Shown: in pieces, positions 7,191-15,314 of the stretch | Position numbering within the stretch: the stretch's first letter is position 1 | Layout: each line of letters starts with the position of its first letter | From: Nocardioides marinisabuli | GTDB lineage: Bacteria > Actinomycetota > Actinomycetes > Propionibacteriales > Nocardioidaceae | DNA length: 64,000 nt | Assembly: GCF_013466785.1 (NCBI RefSeq) | Contig: NZ_CP059163.1 | Span: 2,914,001-2,978,000, forward strand | Direction of reading: 5' to 3' | Position numbers and translations under genes: made by a program | The notes under the pieces: generated by a model | Told to the model about the DNA's origin: nothing | The model's input: only the letters and a program-made list of their open reading frames with translations | The model's database searches: none

Positions 7191-8219
7191 ATGGCAACGA
7201 CCACCGACCAGGCCGTGCGCCACCTGCTCGACGAGGGCCGCGCCCGAGCGAGGAGGCTGGGCCCCGACCAGGTGCGGCTCTGGGACGCCCTGGCCCGTAG
7301 TGCCGAGGGCGGCAAGCGGTTCCGACCTGCGCTGGTCGTCGCCGCCCACGACGCCCTCGGCGGGACCCGCCAGGAGGCGGCGGCCGCGACCGGCGCCGCG
7401 ATCGAGCTGCTCCACACCGCGCTGGTGGTCCACGACGACGTGATCGACGGGGACGACGTACGACGCGGCCGGCTCAACGTGAGCGGCACGTTCCGCGCCG
7501 GGGCGCGGGAGGCCGGTGCGGACGCGGGGGGAGCCGACGCGCTCGCCCTCGCCGCCGGCATCCTGGCCGGCGACCTGGCGCTGGCCACCGCCGTCCGCGC
7601 CGTGGCCACGTGCGGGGCCCCGCGCGACGTCACCGAACGGCTCCTGGACCTCCTCGACGCGGCCCTGCACACCACGGCCGCCGGCGAGCTCGCCGACGTG
7701 ACCCTCTCCCTGGGCCTGGGGGCGGCGTCGATGGCGGAGAGCCTGGGCGCGGCCGAGCGCAAGACGAGCGCCTACTCCTTCGCGCTGCCCCTCCAGGCCG
7801 GCGCCGTGCTGGCGGACGCCGACGAGGACACGGTCGAGCGGCTGGGGGAGGCCGGCCGGGTGCTCGGCATCGGGTTCCAGCTGGTCGACGACCTGCTCGG
7901 CGTCTTCGGGGACCCGGCCCGCACGGGCAAGAGCACCACCAGCGACCTGCGCGACGCCAAGCAGACACCCCTCCTGGTCCACGCCCGCTCCACGTCGCAG
8001 TGGGCCCGCCTCGAGCCCTACGTCGGTCGCGACCTCGCCGCCGACGACCTCGCCGAGGCCCGGGCGCTGCTCACCGCCTCCGGGTCGCGGGCCTTCGTCG
8101 AGGCTCTCGCGGCCCGGCACCACGCCTCGGCCGTGCGCACCGTCGAGGAGCTGGACCTGCCCGTCGACGTGCTGGGCCCGCTCCTCACCTCGTTCGGCCT
8201 CGACGAGGCCGCCGCGTGA
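7191..8219 (+). CDS. crtE: Geranylgeranyl diphosphate synthase (polyprenyl synthetase)
   Basis: A 342-residue trans-isoprenyl diphosphate synthase. The first Asp-rich motif is in VVHDDVIDGDD (about residue 80), GKRFRP is near residue 44, and the second Asp-rich motif is DDLLGVFGD (about residue 233). It condenses isopentenyl diphosphate units to C20 geranylgeranyl diphosphate, the substrate of phytoene synthase. It is the first gene of the carotenoid operon. ATG 7191 is chosen because GGAGG lies 7-12 nt upstream; a GTG directly before it (7188) is an alternative. The stop overlaps the crtB GTG. Confidence 0.93.
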   Translation: MATTTDQAVRHLLDEGRARARRLGPDQVRLWDALARSAEGGKRFRPALVVAAHDALGGTRQEAAAATGAAIELLHTALVVHDDVIDGDDVRRGRLNVSGTFRAGAREAGADAGGADALALAAGILAGDLALATAVRAVATCGAPRDVTERLLDLLDAALHTTAAGELADVTLSLGLGAASMAESLGAAERKTSAYSFALPLQAGAVLADADEDTVERLGEAGRVLGIGFQLVDDLLGVFGDPARTGKSTTSDLRDAKQTPLLVHARSTSQWARLEPYVGRDLAADDLAEARALLTASGSRAFVEALAARHHASAVRTVEELDLPVDVLGPLLTSFGLDEAAA

Positions 8220-9112
8220 GGACCCGCAGCCCCCACGGCCCCCACGGCCCCAGCCGTGAGGCGACCACCCTCTACGACTCCCTCTCGGAGGACAGCGCGG
8301 CCGGGGTGATCCGGGCCTTCTCGAGCTCGTTCGGGCTGTCCTCGCGCCTGCTGGGGGAGCCGGTGCGCACGCAGGTGCGCAACGTCTACGCCCTGGTGCG
8401 GGTCGCCGACGAGATCGTCGACAACACCGATCCCGGTCTCGGGGTGGGCCCCCGACGGACCATGCTCGCCTGGCTGCACGACGACGTGCGGCACGCCCTG
8501 GAGCACGGCTACAGCGCCAACCTCGTCGTGCACGCCTTCGCGCGCACCGCGCGGGGCTGCGGCATCGGCGAGGACCTGGTCGACCCGTTCTTCGCCTCGA
8601 TGGGGACGGACCTGGAGACCACCGAGCACACCCCTGCCAGCTTCGAGCGCTACGTCTACGGCTCGGCGGAGGTGATCGGCCTGATGTGCCTGCGGGTCTT
8701 CCTGGCCGGCGACGGCGCGGCCCGCGAGCGTGAGTACGACCGGCTCGCGCCGGGCGCCCGACGGCTGGGTGCGGCGTTCCAGAAGCTCAACTTTCTGCGC
8801 GACCTCGCCGAGGACCACGACCAGCTCGGGCGCGCCTACTTCCCCGGTCTGGACGTCGAGCGCTTCTGCGACGGCGACCGCGACCGGATCCTCGACGACA
8901 TCGACGCCGACCTGGTGGCGGCGGCCGCGGTCATCCCGGCCCTGCCGAGCAGCAGCCGCCGCGCCGTGGCGGCCGCGCACGCGACCTTCGCCGAGCTCGG
9001 CGCCCGCCTGCGGGAGACCCCCGCGCCCGACATCCGCCGGACCCGGGTCCGGGTCCCCGACCCGGTCAAGCTCCGGCTGCTGGCCGGTGTCCTGCTGAGG
9101 AGCGACGCATGA
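8216..9112 (+). CDS. crtB: Phytoene synthase
   Basis: A 298-residue squalene/phytoene synthase. Both Asp-rich substrate motifs are present: VRVADEIVDNTD (about residues 62-73) and FLRDLAEDHDQLGRAYFP (about 192-209). It joins two geranylgeranyl diphosphates head to head to give 15-cis-phytoene. The GTG start at 8216 overlaps the crtE TGA (GTGA), and its own TGA overlaps an ATG at 9109 that is probably the original crtI start. Length fits the family. Confidence 0.95.
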   Translation: MRTRSPHGPHGPSREATTLYDSLSEDSAAGVIRAFSSSFGLSSRLLGEPVRTQVRNVYALVRVADEIVDNTDPGLGVGPRRTMLAWLHDDVRHALEHGYSANLVVHAFARTARGCGIGEDLVDPFFASMGTDLETTEHTPASFERYVYGSAEVIGLMCLRVFLAGDGAAREREYDRLAPGARRLGAAFQKLNFLRDLAEDHDQLGRAYFPGLDVERFCDGDRDRILDDIDADLVAAAAVIPALPSSSRRAVAAAHATFAELGARLRETPAPDIRRTRVRVPDPVKLRLLAGVLLRSDA

Positions 9113-9167
9113 CCTCCCTGCTGCCCCAGCGCCGCGGCCCCCGTCCGCGTCCGGCTCGCGCCGCGTC

Positions 9168-10715
9168 GTGGTGGTGGGCGGTGGCATCGCCGGCCTCGCG
9201 ACCGCGGCGCTGCTCGCCGCGCACGGACACAGCGTCGACCTGCTGGAGAAGAACGAGGAGCTGGGCGGCCGGGTCGGCAGCATCGAGAGGGACGGCTTCC
9301 GCTTCGACACCGGTGCGTCCTGGTACCTGATGCCCGAGGTCTTCGAGCACTTCTTCGCCCTGCTCGGCACCTCGGCCGCGGCCGAGCTCGACCTGACCGT
9401 GCTCGACCCCAGCTACCGGGTCTTCTTCGAGGGCCACGAGCGCCCCCTCGACATCCGCCCCGACCGGGCGCACAACCGGGCCGTCTTCGAGGAGGTCGAG
9501 CCGGGGGCCGGCCAGCGCTTCGACGACTACCTCTCCTCCGCGCAGGAGACCTACGACATCGCGCTGCGGCGGTTCCTCTACAGCAACTTCGACTCCTCCG
9601 CCTCGTTCCTGCGCTCCGACGTGCTGCGCCGGACACCGCGGCTGGGCCAGCTGCTCACCCGCTCGCTGGGCAGCCATGTCGCCAGCCGGTTCCAGGACGA
9701 CCGCCTGCGCCAGGTGCTCGGCTACCCGGCGGTGTTCCTGGGTTCCTCGCCGAGCCGGGCCCCGAGCATGTACCACCTGATGAGCAGCCTCGACCTCGGC
9801 GACCGGGTCCTCTACCCGCAGGGCGGGTTCACCCGGCTCATCGAGGTGGTCGCCGACCTGGCCCGGCGCCACGGGGCCCGGCTGCACACCGCCACGAGCG
9901 TCACCAGGATCCTGACGGGCCCCGCCTCCCGCGGTGCCCGGGCGTCGGTGCGCGGGGTGGAGCACGCGAGCCCCACCGGTGGGACGGGCACGATCGAGGC
10001 CGACGTGGTCGTCGGTGCCGCGGACCTGCACCACCTCGAGACGCAGCTGCTGCCGGCCGCGCTGCAGTCCCACCCCGAGACCGCGTGGCGCCGACGCTCC
10101 CCGGGGCCCGGTGCGGTGCTGGCGATGCTCGGCGTCGAGGGCGCGTTGCCCGAGCTGTCGCACCACTCCCTGTTCTTCACCTCCGACTGGGAGCAGAACT
10201 TCGGCGACATCTTCGGCGCGCAGGCCCGCGTCCCCGACCCGGCCTCGACGTACGTCTGCAAGCCCTCGGCGACCGACCCCACGGTGGCGCCGGAGGGGTG
10301 CGAGAACCTCTTCGTCCTGGTGCCGGTGCCGGCCGACACCAGCATCGGTGCGGGCGGTGACGACGGCGCGGGCTCCGAGACCGTCGAGCGCGCGGTGGAT
10401 GCCGCCATCGACCAGGTGGCCGGCTGGGCGAAGGTCCCCGACCTGCGCCGACGGATCCGGGTGCGGCACACCGTCGGGCCCGCCGACTTCGAGCAGCGCT
10501 ACAACTCCTGGCGCGGCGGGGCCCTCGGGCTCGAGCACACCCTGCGCCAGAGCGCCTTCTTCCGCCCCGGCAACGTGTCCTCCAAGGTGGAGGGCCTGTT
10601 CTACGCCGGGGCGAGCACCGTGCCGGGGGTGGGGCTGCCGATGTGCCTGATCAGCGCCGAGCTGGTGCTCAAGCGGCTGTCCGGGGACCGGTCAGCGGGA
10701 CCGGTGGCGCCATGA
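9168..10715 (+). CDS. crtI: Phytoene desaturase, 5' end apparently frameshifted
   Basis: The 515-residue open frame has the FAD-binding dinucleotide fold at its very start (VVGGGIAGLATAALL) and the CrtI C-terminal signature FYAGASTVPGVGLPMCLISAE. It introduces double bonds into phytoene to give lycopene or a related polyene. The only in-frame standard start is GTG 9168, which would leave almost nothing before the Rossmann motif. An ATG at 9109 overlaps the crtB stop as ATGA but is in the wrong frame; adding one C to the C5 run at 9138-9142 would join them and add about 20 residues. The real start is therefore probably 9109 with a one-base loss. Confidence 0.93.
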   Translation: MVVGGGIAGLATAALLAAHGHSVDLLEKNEELGGRVGSIERDGFRFDTGASWYLMPEVFEHFFALLGTSAAAELDLTVLDPSYRVFFEGHERPLDIRPDRAHNRAVFEEVEPGAGQRFDDYLSSAQETYDIALRRFLYSNFDSSASFLRSDVLRRTPRLGQLLTRSLGSHVASRFQDDRLRQVLGYPAVFLGSSPSRAPSMYHLMSSLDLGDRVLYPQGGFTRLIEVVADLARRHGARLHTATSVTRILTGPASRGARASVRGVEHASPTGGTGTIEADVVVGAADLHHLETQLLPAALQSHPETAWRRRSPGPGAVLAMLGVEGALPELSHHSLFFTSDWEQNFGDIFGAQARVPDPASTYVCKPSATDPTVAPEGCENLFVLVPVPADTSIGAGGDDGAGSETVERAVDAAIDQVAGWAKVPDLRRRIRVRHTVGPADFEQRYNSWRGGALGLEHTLRQSAFFRPGNVSSKVEGLFYAGASTVPGVGLPMCLISAELVLKRLSGDRSAGPVAP

Positions 10716-11056
10716 GCCTGCTGCAGCTGTCGTACGTCGCCATGCTCGTCTTCTGCCTCGTCGGCACCCTGTGGCTCGTGCCGGCCTTCCGGCTCGACGT
10801 GCTGCGCCAGCCCCGGCGGCTGGCCCTGACCGTGCTGGCGGCGGGGACGCCGTTCCTGCTCTGGGACCTCGGTGCCACGGCGGCGGGGCACTGGCACTTC
10901 GACGACGAGCAGACCCTGCCCTGGCGCGTCGCCGGCCTGCCCCTCGAGGAGATCGCCTTCTTCGTGGTCATCCCGCTCGTCTCGGTCCTGACGCTCGAGG
11001 GGGTGCGTGCGGCGCGGCCCCGGGTGCTCGCACGTCGACGCGAGGAGGCCCGGTGA
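10712..11056 (+). CDS. crtYc: Lycopene cyclase subunit (CrtYc type)
   Basis: A 114-residue protein with three hydrophobic segments and the lycopene-cyclase-domain signature WRVAGLPLEEIAFFVVIP (PLEE motif). Small heterodimeric cyclases of this kind (CrtYc/CrtYd, or Ye/Yf) are typical of actinobacteria and convert lycopene ends into beta or epsilon rings. The ATG at 10712 overlaps the crtI stop (ATGA) and the TGA overlaps the next GTG, so it is firmly inside the operon. Confidence 0.9.
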   Translation: MSLLQLSYVAMLVFCLVGTLWLVPAFRLDVLRQPRRLALTVLAAGTPFLLWDLGATAAGHWHFDDEQTLPWRVAGLPLEEIAFFVVIPLVSVLTLEGVRAARPRVLARRREEAR

Positions 11057-11391
11057 CCTACACCGCACTGGCAGTGCTGGGCGTCGTGGCAGCCCTGGTG
11101 GTGGACCGCTGGGTCGTGGGCACCCGGTTGACCAGCACCTCCGTCTGGTGGACGGCCTACGCCATCATCGTCTTCTTCCAGCTGCTCACCAACGGGTGGC
11201 TGACCGGGCGCGGCATCGTCCGCTACGACGGCGAGAGCATCATCGGCTCCGAGCAGATCACCGTCCTCGGCGACGGCCGGCTGTTCTTCGCCCCCGCCGA
11301 GGACCTCGCCTTCGGCTTCGCCCTGGTCCTGACCTCCTGCGTGGCGTGGACCTGGTTCGGGCGGCACCGCGACGGGACGGGGCAGCCATGA
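11053..11391 (+). CDS. crtYd: Lycopene cyclase subunit (CrtYd type)
   Basis: A 112-residue, three-segment membrane protein that partners with the preceding gene. The signature FFAPAEDLAFGFALVL resembles the PLEE-like motif of the second half of fungal and archaeal bifunctional cyclases. GTG 11053 overlaps the crtYc TGA, and its stop overlaps the P450 ATG. Whether the pair makes beta, epsilon or one-sided rings cannot be told from the sequence. Confidence 0.88.
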   Translation: MTYTALAVLGVVAALVVDRWVVGTRLTSTSVWWTAYAIIVFFQLLTNGWLTGRGIVRYDGESIIGSEQITVLGDGRLFFAPAEDLAFGFALVLTSCVAWTWFGRHRDGTGQP

Positions 11392-12764
11392 GCGTCTCCG
11401 AGCGCCTCCAGGCGCTCCAGCCGACCGACATCGGGGTGCCTGGCCCGACGTCCCTCGACATGGCCCGGGCGTTCCGCTCGGTGCGCGCCGACCCGCTGTC
11501 CTTCCTGGTCGACGTCGCCGACCGCTACGGCGACCTGGTCTCCTTCCCCGTGCCCGGGCCACCGGCGCTGCTGCTCAACGACCCCGCCGACGCGCGCCAC
11601 GTCCTGCAGACCGCCGCGCGCGGCTGGGGCAAGCAGACCGTGCAGTACGCCGCGCTGGCCAGGGTCACCGGGCCCGGCCTGCTGGCGTCCTCCGAGCCGA
11701 GCTGGATCGAGCACCGACGCCTCGCCGCACCGGCCTTCCACCACGAGCGGCTGCTCGCGGTGGGCGAGCAGGTGGCGGCCGCCGTCGACGCGGCGGTCAC
11801 CGCCCGGCTGGGGAGGGGCACCGGCACCGAGGTCGTGGACGTCGCCGCCCTGACGCACCGCATCGGCCTGGACGCGGTCGGGCGGGCCCTGTTCTCCACC
11901 GACCTGTCCGGCCACGCGCAGCACCTCCTCGACGCGACGAGCCGGGCGGCCGAGCTGGTGGTGCGGCTGGGCCGGTCGATCCTGCCCACGGCGCCGTGGC
12001 TGCCCACCCGGACCAACGTCCGCCTGCGCGCCACCCGGCGCCGCCTCGACTCGATCACCGGCGAGATCATCGCCGAGCGACGAGGGCGTCGCTCGCCGCG
12101 CGGCGATCACGGCGACGACCTCCTGGGGCTCCTGCTCGACAGCGGGCTCGACGACACCGCCGTGCGCGACGAGCTGGTCACCATGGTCATCGCCGGGCAC
12201 GAGACGGTGGCCGGGGCGCTGTCCTGGACGCTGATGCTGCTCGCCGAGCACCAGGACGCCCAGGACCGCCTGCGCGCCGAGCTGGACGCGCACCCGGGCC
12301 CCGTGTCCCTGCTGGGCCACCGCGAGACGCTGCCGTGGACCCGCGCGGTCGTCGACGAGTCGCTGCGGCTCTTCCCGCCCGCCTGGGCCCTGTCGCGACG
12401 CTCGCTGGGCCCCGACGTCGTCGGTGGTCGCGAGGTCCCGGCCGGGACGCTGGCCATCATCAGCCCCTGGCTCCTGCACCGGCGGGGGGAGTCCTGGCCG
12501 ACGCCGCTGTCCTTCCGACCCGAGCGCTTCCTCGACCCCGCGGCCGCCCGCTCCGCCTACCTGCCCTTCGGGCAGGGGCCGCGGCTGTGCATCGGCCGCG
12601 AGTTCGCGCTCGGGGAGATGGTGCTGGTCCTGAGCCGGCTGCTGCGCGAGCACCGGCTCGAGGTCCCTGCCGGCTGGTCGCGACCCGTGGCGCAGGCCCA
12701 GGTCGCCGTGCACCCCCAGGGGGGCATGCCGCTGCTGGTCACCGGTGTGGGGAGCGAGCGGTGA
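11388..12764 (+). CDS. Cytochrome P450, probable carotenoid hydroxylase
   Basis: A 458-residue soluble P450. It has the I-helix motif IAGHETV (about residues 267-273), ESLRLFP (the ExxR motif, about 324) and the heme-binding loop FGQGPRLCIGREFA with the cysteinate at about residue 401. The sequence style resembles CYP102/CYP175-like P450s; CYP175A1 of Thermus hydroxylates beta-carotene. Its place between the cyclase genes and the glycosyltransferase suggests that it adds the hydroxyl group that is later glycosylated. That role is inference from context. It is coupled to both neighbours by ATGA and GTGA overlaps. Confidence 0.88.
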   Translation: MSVSERLQALQPTDIGVPGPTSLDMARAFRSVRADPLSFLVDVADRYGDLVSFPVPGPPALLLNDPADARHVLQTAARGWGKQTVQYAALARVTGPGLLASSEPSWIEHRRLAAPAFHHERLLAVGEQVAAAVDAAVTARLGRGTGTEVVDVAALTHRIGLDAVGRALFSTDLSGHAQHLLDATSRAAELVVRLGRSILPTAPWLPTRTNVRLRATRRRLDSITGEIIAERRGRRSPRGDHGDDLLGLLLDSGLDDTAVRDELVTMVIAGHETVAGALSWTLMLLAEHQDAQDRLRAELDAHPGPVSLLGHRETLPWTRAVVDESLRLFPPAWALSRRSLGPDVVGGREVPAGTLAIISPWLLHRRGESWPTPLSFRPERFLDPAAARSAYLPFGQGPRLCIGREFALGEMVLVLSRLLREHRLEVPAGWSRPVAQAQVAVHPQGGMPLLVTGVGSER

Positions 12765-13915
12765 GCGACCTCGCCCTGGCCCTGGCGCTGCTGGTCGGCA
12801 CGGTGGCTGGCGGGTGGCAGCTGCGCGACCTGCGCGTGCTGCGCCCCGGTGCGGGCCGGGGCGCGGGGGCCTCCCGCGTGTCGGTCGTGGTGCCGGCTCG
12901 TGACGAGGAGGCGAGCCTGCCCGCGCTGCTGGCCTCGCTGGCCCGGCTCGACGTCGCGGTCGGCGAGGTGGTCGTCGTCGACGACGGGTCCGTCGACCGG
13001 ACCGCGGCCGTGGCCACCACGGGCGGCGCCACCCTCGTCAGCGCCTCGCCCCCTCCTCCCGGGTGGACCGGCAAGGCCTGGGCCTGCCACCAGGGCGTCG
13101 GCGCGACGTCGGGCGACCTGCTGCTCCTCCTGGACGCCGACACCGAGCTGGCCGCCGGGGCGCTCACCGGCCTGCTGGAGCTGCACGGGCGGCACGGGGG
13201 ACTGGTCTCCGTGCAGCCCTTCCACGCCGTCGGAGGTGGCCACGAGCAGCTCTCCTCCTACTTCAACGTGGTGTCGATGATGGCCAGCGGAGCGTTCGGC
13301 CGTGGTGCGAGCAGCCGCCCGATGGCCTTCGGGCCCTGCCTGCTGACCTCGCGCGAGGACTACGCGCGGGCCGGGGGGCACGCCGCGGTGCGTGGCGAGG
13401 TCCTCGACGACGTGGAGCTGGCCCGCGCCTACCACCGCTGCGGCCTGCCCGTGCACTGCGCCGCCGGGGGCGAGGAGGTCCGGATGCGCAGCTACCCCGG
13501 AGGGTGGCGGCAGCTGGTCCCGGGCTGGACCAAGAACATGGCGTCCGGTGCGTCGGCCGCCGCCCCGGGGCCGACCCTGGCCGCGGTGCTGTGGCTGTGC
13601 GTCCACCACGCCGTGGCCGTGGGGCTGCTCCTGGCGCTGCTGGACGTGTCGGGCAGCCCGGTCGGGCCGCTCGCGCACGGGCACCCGCTGGTCTGGGTCG
13701 TGGGCTACGTGGTGACCGCGCTGCACCTGCGGCTGCTCCTGACCCGCCTGGGCTCCTTCCGCTGGTGGACCTGGGCGCTGTTCCCGCTGCCGCTGCTCGC
13801 CTTCGACGCGGTCTTCGCGCGCTCGGTCGGGGCCACGCTGGTGCGCGGCTCGGTGACCTGGCGGGGGCGCCCGGTGCGGACCAGGGGGCGCGACCGCGTC
13901 CGGGAGGCGGGCTGA
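12761..13915 (+). CDS. crtQ: Family 2 glycosyltransferase, CrtQ-like
   Basis: A 384-residue membrane-bound GT2 enzyme. An N-terminal hydrophobic segment is followed by the GT-A domain with VSVVVPARDEEASL, VVVDDGSVDRT, PGWTGKAWAC and LLLDADTEL, then three or four C-terminal membrane segments. PGWTGKxWAC and the overall layout match CrtQ, which glucosylates diaponeurosporenoate in staphyloxanthin synthesis. Here the acceptor is probably a hydroxylated C40 carotenoid. The GTG start overlaps the P450 stop. Confidence 0.82.
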   Translation: MSDLALALALLVGTVAGGWQLRDLRVLRPGAGRGAGASRVSVVVPARDEEASLPALLASLARLDVAVGEVVVVDDGSVDRTAAVATTGGATLVSASPPPPGWTGKAWACHQGVGATSGDLLLLLDADTELAAGALTGLLELHGRHGGLVSVQPFHAVGGGHEQLSSYFNVVSMMASGAFGRGASSRPMAFGPCLLTSREDYARAGGHAAVRGEVLDDVELARAYHRCGLPVHCAAGGEEVRMRSYPGGWRQLVPGWTKNMASGASAAAPGPTLAAVLWLCVHHAVAVGLLLALLDVSGSPVGPLAHGHPLVWVVGYVVTALHLRLLLTRLGSFRWWTWALFPLPLLAFDAVFARSVGATLVRGSVTWRGRPVRTRGRDRVREAG

Positions 13916-14400
13916 TGCTGCGACTGGTGATGCCGGAGGCCGTGACCGTCGTCGTCGACGTGCTGGCCTGGGGGGTGCTGCACGCCGCCACGGGCTACGC
14001 GGCCCACCGCCTCGGCGCCGAGCGGCTGGCCGAGGACGGGTGGCTGCTGCGGGCGCGACGCTTCGAGGCCCGCGGCACGTGGTACCGCCGACGGCTGCGG
14101 CTCCACCGGTGGAAGGACCGGGTGCCCGAGGCCGGGGACCTGTTCCGGGGCGGGGTCAGCAAGCGCCAGCTGCCGTCGTACGACGTCGCGGGGCTGCAGC
14201 TCTTCGTCCAGGAGACCCGGCGCGCCGAGCTCGCCCACTGGTGGGCGATGGCCTGCGGGCCGCTGTTCGTGCTGTGGAACCCGCCCGTGGCCGCCGTCCT
14301 CCTCGTGGCGTACGGCGTGGTCGTCAACCTGCCCTTCATCCTGATCCAGCGCTACAACCGCTTCCGGACCCAGGCGGTCATCGAGCGGCGGCGCCGCTGA
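13915..14400 (+). CDS. crtO: CrtO-like glycosyl-carotenoid acyltransferase
   Basis: A 161-residue membrane protein with an N-terminal and two C-terminal hydrophobic segments. Its core has RLHRWKDRVPEAGDLF and ETRRAELAHWWAM, which match the (I/L)KxWKDxLPEAG and ETxRAExxHW signatures of CrtO, the glycosyl-diaponeurosporenoate acyltransferase of staphyloxanthin synthesis. It would esterify the sugar added by the preceding enzyme with a fatty acid and so anchor the pigment in the membrane. ATG 13915 overlaps the previous stop by one base (TGATG). Confidence 0.78.
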   Translation: MLRLVMPEAVTVVVDVLAWGVLHAATGYAAHRLGAERLAEDGWLLRARRFEARGTWYRRRLRLHRWKDRVPEAGDLFRGGVSKRQLPSYDVAGLQLFVQETRRAELAHWWAMACGPLFVLWNPPVAAVLLVAYGVVVNLPFILIQRYNRFRTQAVIERRRR

Positions 14401-15314
14401 TGGCAGCGGGAGCCTCGCGGCACGGGCCGGTCGCCCAGCTGCTCATCGCCTGGTCGCCGCTGAGCCTGATCCTGGTCGCCTACGCGGTCGCGGGGTGGGT
14501 CAGCGCGCCGCTCGGCGCCGACGTCGACGCGACCAACCGGCTCGGGTTCGAGGTGGCCCTGACGTGGCCGGCGCAGGTCGACCGGACACTGCTCGGCGGC
14601 GTGCCCACGGTGTGGCTGCAGCAGCACCTCGTCGACGGGACGACGCACTGGTACGACGCCGCCGCGGCGCTGGTCTACAGCACCCACTTCGTGGCTATCC
14701 CGTTGCTGACCGCGTACGTCTGGTTCGCGCTGCGGGACCGGTTCGTGCCCCTGCTCGCGTCGTTGCTGGTCTTCACCGTGGTGGGGATGACGGGCTACGT
14801 CGTCTCACCCGCCGCCCCTCCGTGGCTGGCCTCGCAGCGCGGGGAGATCGGGCCGGTCGAGCGGGTCTCTCACCTGGGCTGGGAGCACCTGCACCTCGAC
14901 TGGATCAGCGTGCTGACGGTCTCGGGCCAGTCGGGCAGCAACCCGGTCGCGGCGATGCCGTCGCTGCACGCGGGCAGCGCGATGCTCGTGGCCCTGGTCC
15001 TGTGGCCGGTGCTCGGCGCCGCCGGGCGCACCCTGGCGCTGGGCTACGTGCTGGTGATGGGGCTGACCCTCGTCTACACCGGCGAGCACTACGTCGTCGA
15101 CGTCGTGGCCGGCTGGCTCACCGCGGCGGCGGCGGCCTGCGCCGGCGTCGTGCTGGCCCGGCTCAGGCGCACAGGCCGTTGGCCAGCGCCTCGGCCTGCT
15201 CTTCCTCGGTGGGGGCCTGCGGCTCCTTCGTCGCGCCGGTGCTCGGCTCGTCGGGTGCCTCCGACGGGGAGGCCGACGGCGTCGCTGTCCCACCCACCGG
15301 GTCCGCGGCGTTGA
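14400..15314 (+). CDS. PAP2-superfamily membrane phosphatase
   Basis: A 304-residue protein with six or so membrane segments and the PAP2/inositol-phosphorylceramide-synthase-like motifs AMPSLHAGSAML and TGEHYVVDVVAG, which supply the active-site histidines. It may remove phosphate from a polyprenyl or other lipid phosphate, fitting an isoprenoid operon; the substrate is unknown. The ATG overlaps the crtO stop. After the last membrane segment an odd Pro/Arg/Ser-rich tail of about 50 residues overlaps the end of the LCP gene on the other strand by 152 bp, so the tail may be a read-on artefact or a real convergent overlap. Confidence 0.85.
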   Translation: MAAGASRHGPVAQLLIAWSPLSLILVAYAVAGWVSAPLGADVDATNRLGFEVALTWPAQVDRTLLGGVPTVWLQQHLVDGTTHWYDAAAALVYSTHFVAIPLLTAYVWFALRDRFVPLLASLLVFTVVGMTGYVVSPAAPPWLASQRGEIGPVERVSHLGWEHLHLDWISVLTVSGQSGSNPVAAMPSLHAGSAMLVALVLWPVLGAAGRTLALGYVLVMGLTLVYTGEHYVVDVVAGWLTAAAAACAGVVLARLRRTGRWPAPRPALPRWGPAAPSSRRCSARRVPPTGRPTASLSHPPGPRR

